A DNA stretch of 64,000 bases, from assembly GCF_014529935.1 (NCBI RefSeq), contig NZ_JACVFC010000003.1, forward strand, positions 744,001-808,000. The letters are read 5' to 3'. The translations under genes and the position numbers were made by a program. The number at the start of each line of letters is the position of its first letter. The stretch's first letter is position 1. Below, piece after piece: positions 50,317 to 57,619 of this stretch. The DNA is from Chitinophaga qingshengii. GTDB taxonomy: Bacteria > Bacteroidota > Bacteroidia > Chitinophagales > Chitinophagaceae. Below the pieces are notes generated by a model. That model was given only the letters and a program-made list of their open reading frames with translations, was not told the DNA's origin and searched no databases.

Positions 50317-50790
50317 TTATTGAATTTCGCTTACATTAACCGGCCGCGAGAAACTTTCTTCCAGGGAAATAATCGTTTCCGTACGCTCAATCCCTTTGAT
50401 ATGCTGCAAATCGTCCTGTAATATCTTGCGCAGCTCTGCACTGTCGCGGCAAATAATTTCTGCAAACATACTATAGGAGCCGGTAGTATAGTTCAGCCGC
50501 ACAATCTGCGGTATCTTCAGCAACTGTTTGGCTACATTCTCATACAAGGAACTTTTCTCCAGGTAGATACCAATAAAAGCCAGTACGTCATATCCAATCG
50601 CACGCAGATTTACCTGCAACCGGGTTCCCTTAATCACGCCCATTTCGTGCAGCTTCTTGATACGGACGTGGATCGTGCCCCCCGATACAAAAAGCTTTTT
50701 TCCCAATTCGGCATAGGAAATACCGGCATCTGTTGACATTTCTGAAATGATCTGTAGGTCTAATTTGTCAATATTTAAAGAGTGACTCAT
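50317..50790 (-). CDS. Lrp/AsnC-family transcriptional regulator
   Basis: 157 residues. HTH: LDLQIISEMSTDAGISYAELGKKLFVSGGTIHVRIKKLHEMGVI in pieces. RAM/ligand domain: VLAFIGIYLEKSSLYENVAKQL and 'TGSYSMFAEIICRD' with the GxYD-like turn. Typical octameric amino-acid-responsive regulator. Single gene with its own terminator; a 12-bp perfect palindrome TTATTGCAATAA lies 41 bp upstream. Confidence 0.93.
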   Translation of the reverse strand: MSHSLNIDKLDLQIISEMSTDAGISYAELGKKLFVSGGTIHVRIKKLHEMGVIKGTRLQVNLRAIGYDVLAFIGIYLEKSSLYENVAKQLLKIPQIVRLNYTTGSYSMFAEIICRDSAELRKILQDDLQHIKGIERTETIISLEESFSRPVNVSEIQ

Positions 50791-50831
50791 TTTCGCTGGG
50801 CGATTTAGATTATTTTCTAAAAATATGCTTT

Positions 50832-50843
50832 TTATTGCAATAA
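50832..50843. promoter_or_regulatory. Palindrome upstream of the Lrp-type gene
   Basis: TTATTGCAATAA is fully self-complementary and sits in the promoter region of the lrp-type gene, a likely autoregulatory site. The rest of the 50791-51024 spacer shows no other clear element. Confidence 0.4.
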
Positions 50844-51024
50844 TCGCAAAAAAATATGAATTCCAAGTCTGTCAGACCCGTTTTTTCCGGAAAGATGTAT
50901 TACAGCCGCACACCAACGACCGCTTCCGGACATTCGCTATCGAATACTGGTAATTAGTTGCTTGAAAATCAGCCTGAAAGATATTCGGCATGTTTTTACC
51001 ATCCAGGTTACAAACTTTTTCCCC

Positions 51025-52209
51025 ATGAAAATTTCTTCTCTGCTATTGGTATGCCTGCTCTCAGTTACTGGATTTGCGCAATCTATCCGTCGCCTGGACA
51101 AGTCTACCATAACTCCGCAGGCCCTGACAGCCCGCATACAACAACTCATGGACACCGCACAGGTGACAGGTATGAGCATCGCCATTTTTAATCAGGATCA
51201 ACCCGTTTATGTAAAAGCCTTCGGCACCGCGAATAAAACCAACAGTACTCCCATGGATACCAACACCGTTTTCTGGGCCTGTTCCTACAGTAAAGCGGTA
51301 TTCGCCTACTGTGTCATGAAACTGGTAGATCAACATATGATCGACCTCGATACACCTCTGGTAAAATATCTCCCTAAACCCTTACCGGATTATGTGTTCA
51401 CCAAAAAAACAAGAGGTTACCAGGATCTCCGTAATGACCCCCGCTACGAAAAAATCACTGCCCGCATGTGCCTGGACCATACTACCGGATTCCCAAACTA
51501 TCGGGGATTTGAAGCCAATGGGAAAATATGCATTAAATCAGACCCCGGTACCTTGTACGGATACTCCGGCGAAGGCATGTATCTGCTGCAGTTCGTCCTT
51601 GAACAAATGACCGGCAAGGATTATGAAAGCATAGCCAGGGAACAGGTATTCCTGCCGCTGGGCATGACGCACAGCAGCTATGTATGGCAACCCCGTTTTG
51701 ATAATAACTATTGTGTAGGTCACGATACGGCACAGCATCCTTATGAGTTCGACGCCAGAACAAGCGCACATGCGGCCGGCTCCCTCTATACCAATATCAC
51801 CGATTGGAACCGGTTCCTGGTAGCCATGCTTACCGGTAAAGGACTTAGCCGGCAAAGCGCCGCAGCCATGCTGCATCCCCAGATACCGATCCTCTCGAAA
51901 AAACAATTCGGTCCTGATGCCTGGGTGTATGATAAAACACCTGCTACCACCACTATTTTTTACGGCCTCGGCGTGGGACTATTAAAAACACCTTATGGTA
52001 TCGCTTTCTTCAAGGAAGGACACAGCGAAGGCTGGGGGCATTACAGCATTGTTTTCCCGCAGAAACATACCGCTATTGCTATCATGACCAACAGCGATAA
52101 CGGTGAACGCATATTTAAATCATTGCTGGAAATAGCTATCGGTGACGTATATACGCCGTGGTTCTGGGAAAACTATATTCCTTACAATTACGCGACAGTG
52201 AAGTATTGA
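51025..52209 (+). CDS. Serine hydrolase, class C beta-lactamase/PBP-like fold
   Basis: 394 residues from ATG 51025, which begins a clean signal peptide (MKISSLLLVCLLSVTGFAQ); the upstream TTG at 50962 is rejected. SxxK is CSYSK (Ser87, Lys90). The second motif is GYSGEGM (Tyr-Ser-Gly instead of YxN), and HSEGWGHYS replaces KTG. This set is common in secreted esterase-like members of the beta-lactamase superfamily in Bacteroidota. Role could be D-aminopeptidase or esterase; resistance activity is not implied. Confidence 0.87.
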   Translation: MKISSLLLVCLLSVTGFAQSIRRLDKSTITPQALTARIQQLMDTAQVTGMSIAIFNQDQPVYVKAFGTANKTNSTPMDTNTVFWACSYSKAVFAYCVMKLVDQHMIDLDTPLVKYLPKPLPDYVFTKKTRGYQDLRNDPRYEKITARMCLDHTTGFPNYRGFEANGKICIKSDPGTLYGYSGEGMYLLQFVLEQMTGKDYESIAREQVFLPLGMTHSSYVWQPRFDNNYCVGHDTAQHPYEFDARTSAHAAGSLYTNITDWNRFLVAMLTGKGLSRQSAAAMLHPQIPILSKKQFGPDAWVYDKTPATTTIFYGLGVGLLKTPYGIAFFKEGHSEGWGHYSIVFPQKHTAIAIMTNSDNGERIFKSLLEIAIGDVYTPWFWENYIPYNYATVKY

Positions 52210-52257
52210 TAATATCCTTCCAATGATGTAAATTGTCTTTCTCCAAAAAGACACACT

Positions 52258-53136
52258 ATGAAGGAATCTGCCTCGAGTAAAACGGCGCAGTATATGGCGT
52301 TATTCCGTGCAATGGAAACTACCCGTTCAGCATCCAAAAGACTTTTCGCTGATAAATATGCGCATCTTTTCCTGCCACCAGGATTAAAGGTCGCTGCCCG
52401 GCTCAGTCACCTGCGCGCGTTTCGTAAAATGGCAGAAAACATCATTCATAAACGTATCCCGGGCGCCTACAGTTCCGGTATTGCCCGCACCCGCCTGATA
52501 GATGAACTGCTGGAAGAGGCGGTCGGCAAAGGCGCCCGGCAGGTGATGATACTTGGCGCCGGCTTCGATACCCGTGGCCTGCGGTTGCCCTTCCTGCATG
52601 GTATGCCCGTCATCGAAATTGACCATCCCAACACCGCCAGGTATAAACTGTCCAAACTAAGGGCGCACCATATTCCCAAACATGTCCGCTATTACCAGAT
52701 AGATTTTAACCGCCAGAGCCTCGATCAGCTGGGGGCGCAACATCATTTCGATTTTTCGCTGCCCACCGCATTTATCTGGGAAGGCGTCACCAACTACCTC
52801 ACGGAAGAGGCCATCGACAGCACGTTTGCCTTCCTGCAACGTTTTGCTGCCGGTTCCCATGTCATCTTCACCTACGTCCACCAGGAAGTGCTGGATAACC
52901 CGGCCGCTTTTACAGGGGCAGAAAAATTACTGAAAGATGTGGCCGGCCTGGAGGAAAAATGGACGTTCGGATTCGACCCTGCGGCCCTGGCTGCCTATCT
53001 GCAGCGCTTTGGATTTACGCTCATCAAAGACCTGGGCGCCGACGAATACCGGGCACTCTACCTGAACGGACGGGAAAAAGAAGAAGGATACGAGTTTTAC
53101 CGGGTAGCTTTTGCCCGGTTAACAGAAAACCGCTAA
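52258..53136 (+). CDS. Class I SAM-dependent methyltransferase (TIGR00027/LCMT-like)
   Basis: 292 residues. Family blocks: KTAQYMALFRAMETTR, FADKYAHLFLP, then SGIARTRLIDELL, then the SAM motif VMILGAGFDTRGLRL and VIEIDHPNTARYK. 'FIWEGVTNYLTEEAID' is the conserved motif of the leucine carboxyl methyltransferase-like family (PF04072). Acceptor unknown; related actinobacterial proteins act in polyketide or lipid pathways. It converges on, and overlaps by 4 bp, the response regulator gene. Confidence 0.87.
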   Translation: MKESASSKTAQYMALFRAMETTRSASKRLFADKYAHLFLPPGLKVAARLSHLRAFRKMAENIIHKRIPGAYSSGIARTRLIDELLEEAVGKGARQVMILGAGFDTRGLRLPFLHGMPVIEIDHPNTARYKLSKLRAHHIPKHVRYYQIDFNRQSLDQLGAQHHFDFSLPTAFIWEGVTNYLTEEAIDSTFAFLQRFAAGSHVIFTYVHQEVLDNPAAFTGAEKLLKDVAGLEEKWTFGFDPAALAAYLQRFGFTLIKDLGADEYRALYLNGREKEEGYEFYRVAFARLTENR

Positions 53137-53552
53137 TGTAAGGAGGTGGTGCCTTGCACCAGCACCAGCTGTAACAGCCTGCAAAGCTCATCAAACCGCG
53201 CCGGTTTGGTAATATAGTCCACCGCACCCATAGATCGGGCCGCGGAGATCTCCCGGGGTTCATCACTGGTACTGTAGATGATCACCGGGATATCTTTTAA
53301 ATGATCAATGTCTTTAATCCGCTCCAGAAACACTATACCATTCATCAACGGCATATTCAGATCCAGAAAGATCAGATCTGGCCGGTACGCATGGGTACAA
53401 AGATTTTCCAGCGCCTCCTGGCCGTTGCCGGCTGTGAGGCATTTCACAGGATGATTCAACTCGGCCAGCGCCAGTTTGAAAAGCTCCTGGTCGTCTGCAT
53501 CATCATCTACCAATAGCAGGGTTTTTAGTTCCCTTTGTTCTTTGTATTGCAT
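53133..53552 (-). CDS. Single-domain response regulator
   Basis: 139 residues forming a receiver domain only. The acidic pair is LVDDDADDQEL, the phospho-acceptor Asp lies in LIFLDLNMPLMNG, the Thr/Ser switch in VIIYSTSDE and the Lys in YITKPARFDEL. CheY-like proteins of this Rcp1 type are usually paired with phytochrome-like or hybrid kinases; none is adjacent. Single gene. Confidence 0.93.
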   Translation of the reverse strand: MQYKEQRELKTLLLVDDDADDQELFKLALAELNHPVKCLTAGNGQEALENLCTHAYRPDLIFLDLNMPLMNGIVFLERIKDIDHLKDIPVIIYSTSDEPREISAARSMGAVDYITKPARFDELCRLLQLVLVQGTTSLH

Positions 53553-53733
53553 AAAGCGGTCGCCAGGGTATAAATGTACGGTTAATTATCTGAATAAAAG
53601 GTGCTCAAAATACTATATAATTCATTCACGCTCACGGCTATATGCAGCAATTTAGCCTGAACTTTTTGACTTTGTGGGTGTTATCTAATCAGATGGCAAG
53701 CTGCTTCTCCCATGATCGTTTAAAAATTATTTT

Positions 53734-54399
53734 ATGCATACACTATCTGTTTCCTTCGGCCGCCGTTTCGGGGCGTATATGGCCCTGCTGGCAATGACAC
53801 TGTTGGCGGCTGCCTGCGGTACTACGGTGCATATGACCGGCACCTGGAAAGATCCGGAAGCCGGAACCGGTTATCACAATATTCTGGTGGCTGGCCTCAG
53901 CTCCAATGCCACCGCACGCGGCACCGTTGAAAATAAACTGGCGGCACAACTGCAGCAACACGGCGTGGTAGCCGGTAAAAGCACTGACCTGTTTCCGCCT
54001 AACTTCGATCCAAAGAAGGAAGAATCTGTAAAAAGCGCTTCCGGCAAAATTGAAGCTGCCGGCTATAAAGCGGTGTTAACGGTGAGTCTGGTCAACAAAG
54101 AATCTGAAACCCGCTATGTGCCGGGCACTATGTATGCGCCTTATCCTGCCTATGGCTGGTATGGCCGCTTCTGGGGCTATTACGGCTATATGTGGAATTC
54201 GGTATATTCTCCGGGATATTATACCACCGATAAAGTCTATTTCCTGGAAAGTAACCTGTATGACCTTACCAAAGACGGTAAACTGGTATGGTCCGGTCAG
54301 TCTGAAACCTACAACCCCAACAGCCTGGAATCGTTTGCGACTGCCTACGCTAAAAAGGTGACAGACGCGCTGGAAAAAAGCGGCCTGTTACAGCGTTAA
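53734..54399 (+). CDS. Lipoprotein, DUF4136-like
   Basis: 221 residues with a lipobox (LLAAACG, Cys about 28). 'TGTWKDPEAGTGYHNILVAGLS' and the alternating strand pattern with 'ALEKSGLL' at the end suggest a DUF4136-like periplasmic domain. A Tyr/Gly/Trp-rich stretch (AYGWYGRFWGYYGYMW) lies in the middle. Its 3' end overlaps the convergent NTF2-like gene by 4 bp. Function unknown. The 181-bp spacer before it shows only a TGACTTTG near-match to a -7 box near 53668. Confidence 0.75.
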   Translation: MHTLSVSFGRRFGAYMALLAMTLLAAACGTTVHMTGTWKDPEAGTGYHNILVAGLSSNATARGTVENKLAAQLQQHGVVAGKSTDLFPPNFDPKKEESVKSASGKIEAAGYKAVLTVSLVNKESETRYVPGTMYAPYPAYGWYGRFWGYYGYMWNSVYSPGYYTTDKVYFLESNLYDLTKDGKLVWSGQSETYNPNSLESFATAYAKKVTDALEKSGLLQR

Positions 54400-54836
54400 T
54401 AGACAGGCTCGTGATAGTAGGTCCGGTCCTGAATGATCTTTCCATTTTCAACGGTAAAAACCACGCAGATAGGGAGCCGCCATTTTTTGCCGCCCTCACC
54501 GGTGGCAGTGGACACAAACTCTACTGTAATGTGGTTTTTATCGCCATAAATTGTTTGTACGTCATCCTGAACATCGGGGAACTGGCGCTGTAGTTCCTGG
54601 TATTTTTTGACCATCTGCGCACGCGTGAGCGTCACCATGTCTGCCCCATGTTCCGGGTCCAGGAACCGGGCGGTGTCTGCATAACAGGCGGCCATCTTCG
54701 GCCAGTCATGGGCATTAAAAGCTTCAAACATGTCCTTTACGACCTGGACATGCGGATTAGCCAGGCTGATTTTTCCGCCGGGTTGTACACAGGCAGTCAT
54801 GAGGGAAAAGGACAAAAGCGCACAGTACTTTTTCAT
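54396..54836 (-). CDS. SnoaL/NTF2-like lipoprotein
   Basis: 146 residues with a short lipoprotein signal (lipobox LMTAC, Cys16). The rest is an NTF2-like cone fold: VKDMFEAFNAHDWPKMAACYADTARFLDPE, then 'RQFPDVQDDVQTIYGDKNHITVEF' and 'FTVENGKIIQDRTYYHEP'. Members bind or turn over small hydrophobic ligands; this one is exported and anchored. An inverted repeat lies just upstream. Confidence 0.85.
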   Translation of the reverse strand: MKKYCALLSFSLMTACVQPGGKISLANPHVQVVKDMFEAFNAHDWPKMAACYADTARFLDPEHGADMVTLTRAQMVKKYQELQRQFPDVQDDVQTIYGDKNHITVEFVSTATGEGGKKWRLPICVVFTVENGKIIQDRTYYHEPVY

Positions 54837-54843
54837 AGCAGGA

Positions 54844-54870
54844 TAATTTGATGCGAATCAAATCAAATTA
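54844..54870. promoter_or_regulatory. 9-bp inverted repeat between divergent genes
   Basis: TAATTTGAT (54844-54852) and ATCAAATTA (54862-54870) are perfect reverse complements with a 9-bp spacer, 8 bp upstream of the NTF2-like ATG and 49 bp before the DUF3820 start. Candidate operator; no regulator gene is adjacent. Confidence 0.5.
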
Positions 54871-54918
54871 CGAAGAAGAACGATAAAAGCATAACTTGCC
54901 GCCTTTTATAATTTTTTT

Positions 54919-55143
54919 ATGGAGATGAACCAACCCAACCCGGAAATACTGCAACAACTGGTAACCATGAAGATGCCCTTCGGGAAATATAAGGATGTGA
55001 TCTTGTGTGATTTACCGGTGAGTTACCTGGAATGGTTCCAGCGTAACGGTTTCCCCCAGGGCAAACTGGGCATGATGCTGGAGACCATGCTGGTCATCAA
55101 GATGAATGGGCTCACCCATTTGTTGACCCCGTTGAAAAAATAG
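54919..55143 (+). CDS. DUF3820 family protein
   Basis: 74 residues, complete for the family. The conserved core is MKMPFGKYKDVILCDLPVSYLEWF, followed by GFPQGKLGMMLETMLVIK. DUF3820 (once called a quorum-sensing-regulated virulence factor in Pseudomonas) has an unclear role. A second ATG two codons later is possible. A terminator follows at 55209-55237. Confidence 0.9.
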   Translation: MEMNQPNPEILQQLVTMKMPFGKYKDVILCDLPVSYLEWFQRNGFPQGKLGMMLETMLVIKMNGLTHLLTPLKK

Positions 55144-55208
55144 GAAAAATACAAGCTTATCATATGCAAGCTAAGATCGGTTAACCGGCCGGTTGAGCTG
55201 AATTGAAA

Positions 55209-55237
55209 AGAGGCTGCCCCGTTTCCGGGCAGCCTCT
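55209..55237 (+). terminator. Terminator hairpin
   Basis: AGAGGCTGCCC (55209-55219) pairs with GGGCAGCCTCT (55227-55237) over a 7-nt loop, with A-run before it. It lies between the convergent DUF3820 and bactofilin genes. Confidence 0.85.
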
Positions 55238-55280
55238 GCAAATAACGTTTAAGTATATACGTTGTTTAGTCAGGACATTG

Positions 55281-55772
55281 TTAAAACCAGCTGGTGGTTT
55301 GTTCTTCTTCATTGGCTGCGGGCGCAGCAGGTGCGGTTACAGCAGAAGCGGGGAGGGTATCTCCCGTCACCGGAGGATGAAATTCTGCCGCAGATGGTGT
55401 TTCCGTTTTTGGCACAGGCAGTACATTTTTACGGATGGCGCCTTCCACAACGGCGCCCTCTTCCAGCTCAAGGACAATGGCGTTTACGTCGCCTTTCACA
55501 AAGGCCTTATTGCTGATATGTGCTTTATTGCTGATATAGACGTCTCCATACACTTTTCCGTGTACAACGAGGTCGGCCGCGTAAATATGTCCTTTGATAC
55601 TGGCGGTTTCGCTCACCACCAGCTTGCCGGTTGTTTTTACGTTGCCTTTTACGTTTCCGTCAATCCGTCCTGAAATCGTAGCATCGATGCTGCCGTTTAC
55701 GGATACTTCTTTAGGGATACGAAATGCTCCCGGTACAATGATGTTTCGGAAAAAATGTCTCACACTTATCAC
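55281..55772 (-). CDS. Bactofilin (polymer-forming cytoskeletal protein)
   Basis: 163 residues starting at GTG 55772 (another GTG at 55763 is possible). The bactofilin beta-helix (PF04519) spans about 17-115, with repeating turns such as 'SVNGSIDATISGRIDGNVKG' and 'IYAADLVVHGKVYGDVYIS'. The tail is Pro/Ala/Thr-rich and ends in EEEQTTSWF. Bactofilins form non-polar filaments without nucleotide and recruit wall or curvature factors. It lies 9 bp after an actin-like ATPase gene on the same strand, so the two are one cytoskeletal operon. Confidence 0.92.
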   Translation of the reverse strand: MISVRHFFRNIIVPGAFRIPKEVSVNGSIDATISGRIDGNVKGNVKTTGKLVVSETASIKGHIYAADLVVHGKVYGDVYISNKAHISNKAFVKGDVNAIVLELEEGAVVEGAIRKNVLPVPKTETPSAAEFHPPVTGDTLPASAVTAPAAPAANEEEQTTSWF

Positions 55773-55781
55773 ACAATCAAA

Positions 55782-56846
55782 TTAGAGGGTTATGGGATTA
55801 TTTACGACTGGTTGATGCTCGTCATCGAACGTAGAAATAATAGAACTGGAGTTACCGAGGTCCAGACCTACACTCCTTTGTGGTTTGTTGTCAGATATCC
55901 GAAGACTGTTATAAAGATAACCAATACTCATGAGTTTTTCCGGATCGGGAGCTACTTCTACCGGAATAAAATCACGGAATTCTTCTACAAAGGCATCAGT
56001 TAACTCCTTATAGTAAGCGCCACCGCCCATCAGGTATATTTTTTCGCAGCTTTCAAAATCCAGGTCGGTGAAGTAACTGCGCATCAGCGGGGATACCACC
56101 TCCTTGTAATACTGTGTCAGCACCCCTTTACGCATTTCCCGCAGATCAATGCGTTTGCGGTTGGTAAAAATAGAGCCTTTCATGAAAGCATCATCTACCT
56201 GGTGCTCGTTTTTCATCTCCAGGTAATGTTTCTGGTTCAGTTCACGGGTCAGGTTGTTGATAGCATAACGAATGCCGTGGGAGCTGAAGCAGGTACGGTG
56301 TACCAGTCCGTCACCGGTGGCCATACCGCCTTCTATGGTACCAAAACCAAAGCTGATCGCGATGAAATTGTCCAGCTGAGGTTCGTTAATTGTCTTTTTC
56401 AGGCCAATGATACCGCCCACAATCTCAGGGATGACTTCATATTTTTCGATGTCGAACATCGCTTTTTTGAAAGACCCTTTGGTATTGTACGTTTGTGTAT
56501 CATAGTCGATCAGGAAATGTCTTTTACTTAAAAACTGCTCTGCGGCGGTTTTATAAACATTATAGGTAGAGAAGGGAAAGCCCATGGTCAGCGCAATCGG
56601 CTGCTGTACTTTGTCGGCCGTATTGAGCAGGGCTGCTTTAAACAGGATTTCATAGTCTTCTTCAGTCGGCGCGGCGTTGGTAATCCTTCCCGGGTTAATT
56701 CCTCCTCGTTTGGCCAGGTTGCCTACCAGATACCAGGTTTCATCTTTTTTGATCTTCAAGCCGTTGAGCAGGTCTTTGCTTGAATTCTCCGTGTTCCCAA
56801 AGGCGGTCTCAAAAACGCTGGGGAAACTGGTTGTAGTTACTTTCAT
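55782..56846 (-). CDS. Actin-fold ATPase with circularly permuted motif order
   Basis: 354 residues. The sequence matches ParM/Alp-type actins but in rotated order. It starts at the block that normally follows the first hairpin: SFPSVFETAF (7-16), then WYLVGNLAKRGG (38-49). Next come a phosphate-2-like loop ISFGFGTIEGG (164-174; Ser165 in place of the usual Asp), the adenosine motif YLMGGGAYYKEL (271-282) and a connect-2-like helix DPEKLMSIGYLYNS (301-314). The phosphate-1 hairpin VGLDLGNSSSIIST (326-339), normally N-terminal, is at the C-terminus. An in-frame stop just upstream excludes a missed N-terminal copy. Bactofilin follows at 9 bp. Confidence 0.8.
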   Translation of the reverse strand: MKVTTTSFPSVFETAFGNTENSSKDLLNGLKIKKDETWYLVGNLAKRGGINPGRITNAAPTEEDYEILFKAALLNTADKVQQPIALTMGFPFSTYNVYKTAAEQFLSKRHFLIDYDTQTYNTKGSFKKAMFDIEKYEVIPEIVGGIIGLKKTINEPQLDNFIAISFGFGTIEGGMATGDGLVHRTCFSSHGIRYAINNLTRELNQKHYLEMKNEHQVDDAFMKGSIFTNRKRIDLREMRKGVLTQYYKEVVSPLMRSYFTDLDFESCEKIYLMGGGAYYKELTDAFVEEFRDFIPVEVAPDPEKLMSIGYLYNSLRISDNKPQRSVGLDLGNSSSIISTFDDEHQPVVNNPITL

Positions 56847-57093
56847 AGTGTGTTGTTGATAATAACGATTGTTTTCTCAATTTAGCCGGGATGAGGGTTT
56901 CATCTGTTACTAAACAGGGCTTAAATATATAAAATATTCATAAACAAGGGGATGACAATCACTGAATGTAAGTTAAATTTAATACAGCTCCCCGGAATTT
57001 CAAAATGCGGGTTCATACTAAATACAGGAGATTACCGTTTTGTAAATGTCTTTTTGTTCCCCTTACCTGGAGTCACTTTTTATCCGGTTTTTC

Positions 57094-57459
57094 ATGCGAT
57101 CCATGCAATATGCCTGGCTGCTATCAGGGCTGCTGTCGGCTTGTCACTCCTCCCAGAAAGTCTATACCGCTCCGGCTATGGGGGCGGAAGCGCAATTCGA
57201 TAAAGGGTTGCGCCCTGAAAAACACCCTAAATACCTGTTCGATAAAAAGACCATGAAAGGCATGAAACGGGAAGGCATGGTCTCAGATTATACCAGTAAA
57301 CGAAGAAATACGGCGCCTACTGCACCGGTAAAAAAATCGGGAAGCGCACCCGTCACCGCAGACTCGCTGGCGTATAAGATTGATAGCACAGGCGCCGCCG
57401 CACCCCATCCGGCAGATAGTATGCGTACACAGCCGGATTCCACACATGGAAATCAATAA
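57094..57459 (+). CDS. Small hypothetical lipoprotein
   Basis: About 121 residues from ATG 57094 (ATG 57103 also fits; the open frame extends to 57046). The signal YAWLLSGLLSACHSSQK ends in a lipobox. The mature part is short, basic then Pro/Ala/Ser-rich (PTAPVKKSGSAPVTADS) and lacks a recognisable domain. It is divergent from the actin-like/bactofilin operon. The 247-bp spacer between them (56847-57093) shows a TATATTTA near-match on the minus strand and no other clear site. Confidence 0.6.
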   Translation: MRSMQYAWLLSGLLSACHSSQKVYTAPAMGAEAQFDKGLRPEKHPKYLFDKKTMKGMKREGMVSDYTSKRRNTAPTAPVKKSGSAPVTADSLAYKIDSTGAAAPHPADSMRTQPDSTHGNQ

Positions 57460-57489
57460 AATTTAACGGAACATTATTTCCCCCAGTTC

Positions 57490-57507
57490 CCACGGCTTCA
57501 GCCGTGG
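57490..57507. repeat. REP-like GC hairpin, copy 2
   Basis: CCACGGC-TTCA-GCCGTGG in the spacer before the M1 peptidase gene. Stem identical to the copy at 46475-46492, with a different loop; the flanks (TTCC before, ACGGG after) differ from copy 1. Confidence 0.7.
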
Positions 57508-57619
57508 ACGGGTTTCGAAGGAGAAAATATCCATTCCTAAATCCGGGAACCTGAAAATCCCTATTTTTGAAAAACAAGCCCTTCTGTAGAGCCGTGTTTT
57601 TACGAACGATGATTGACGT

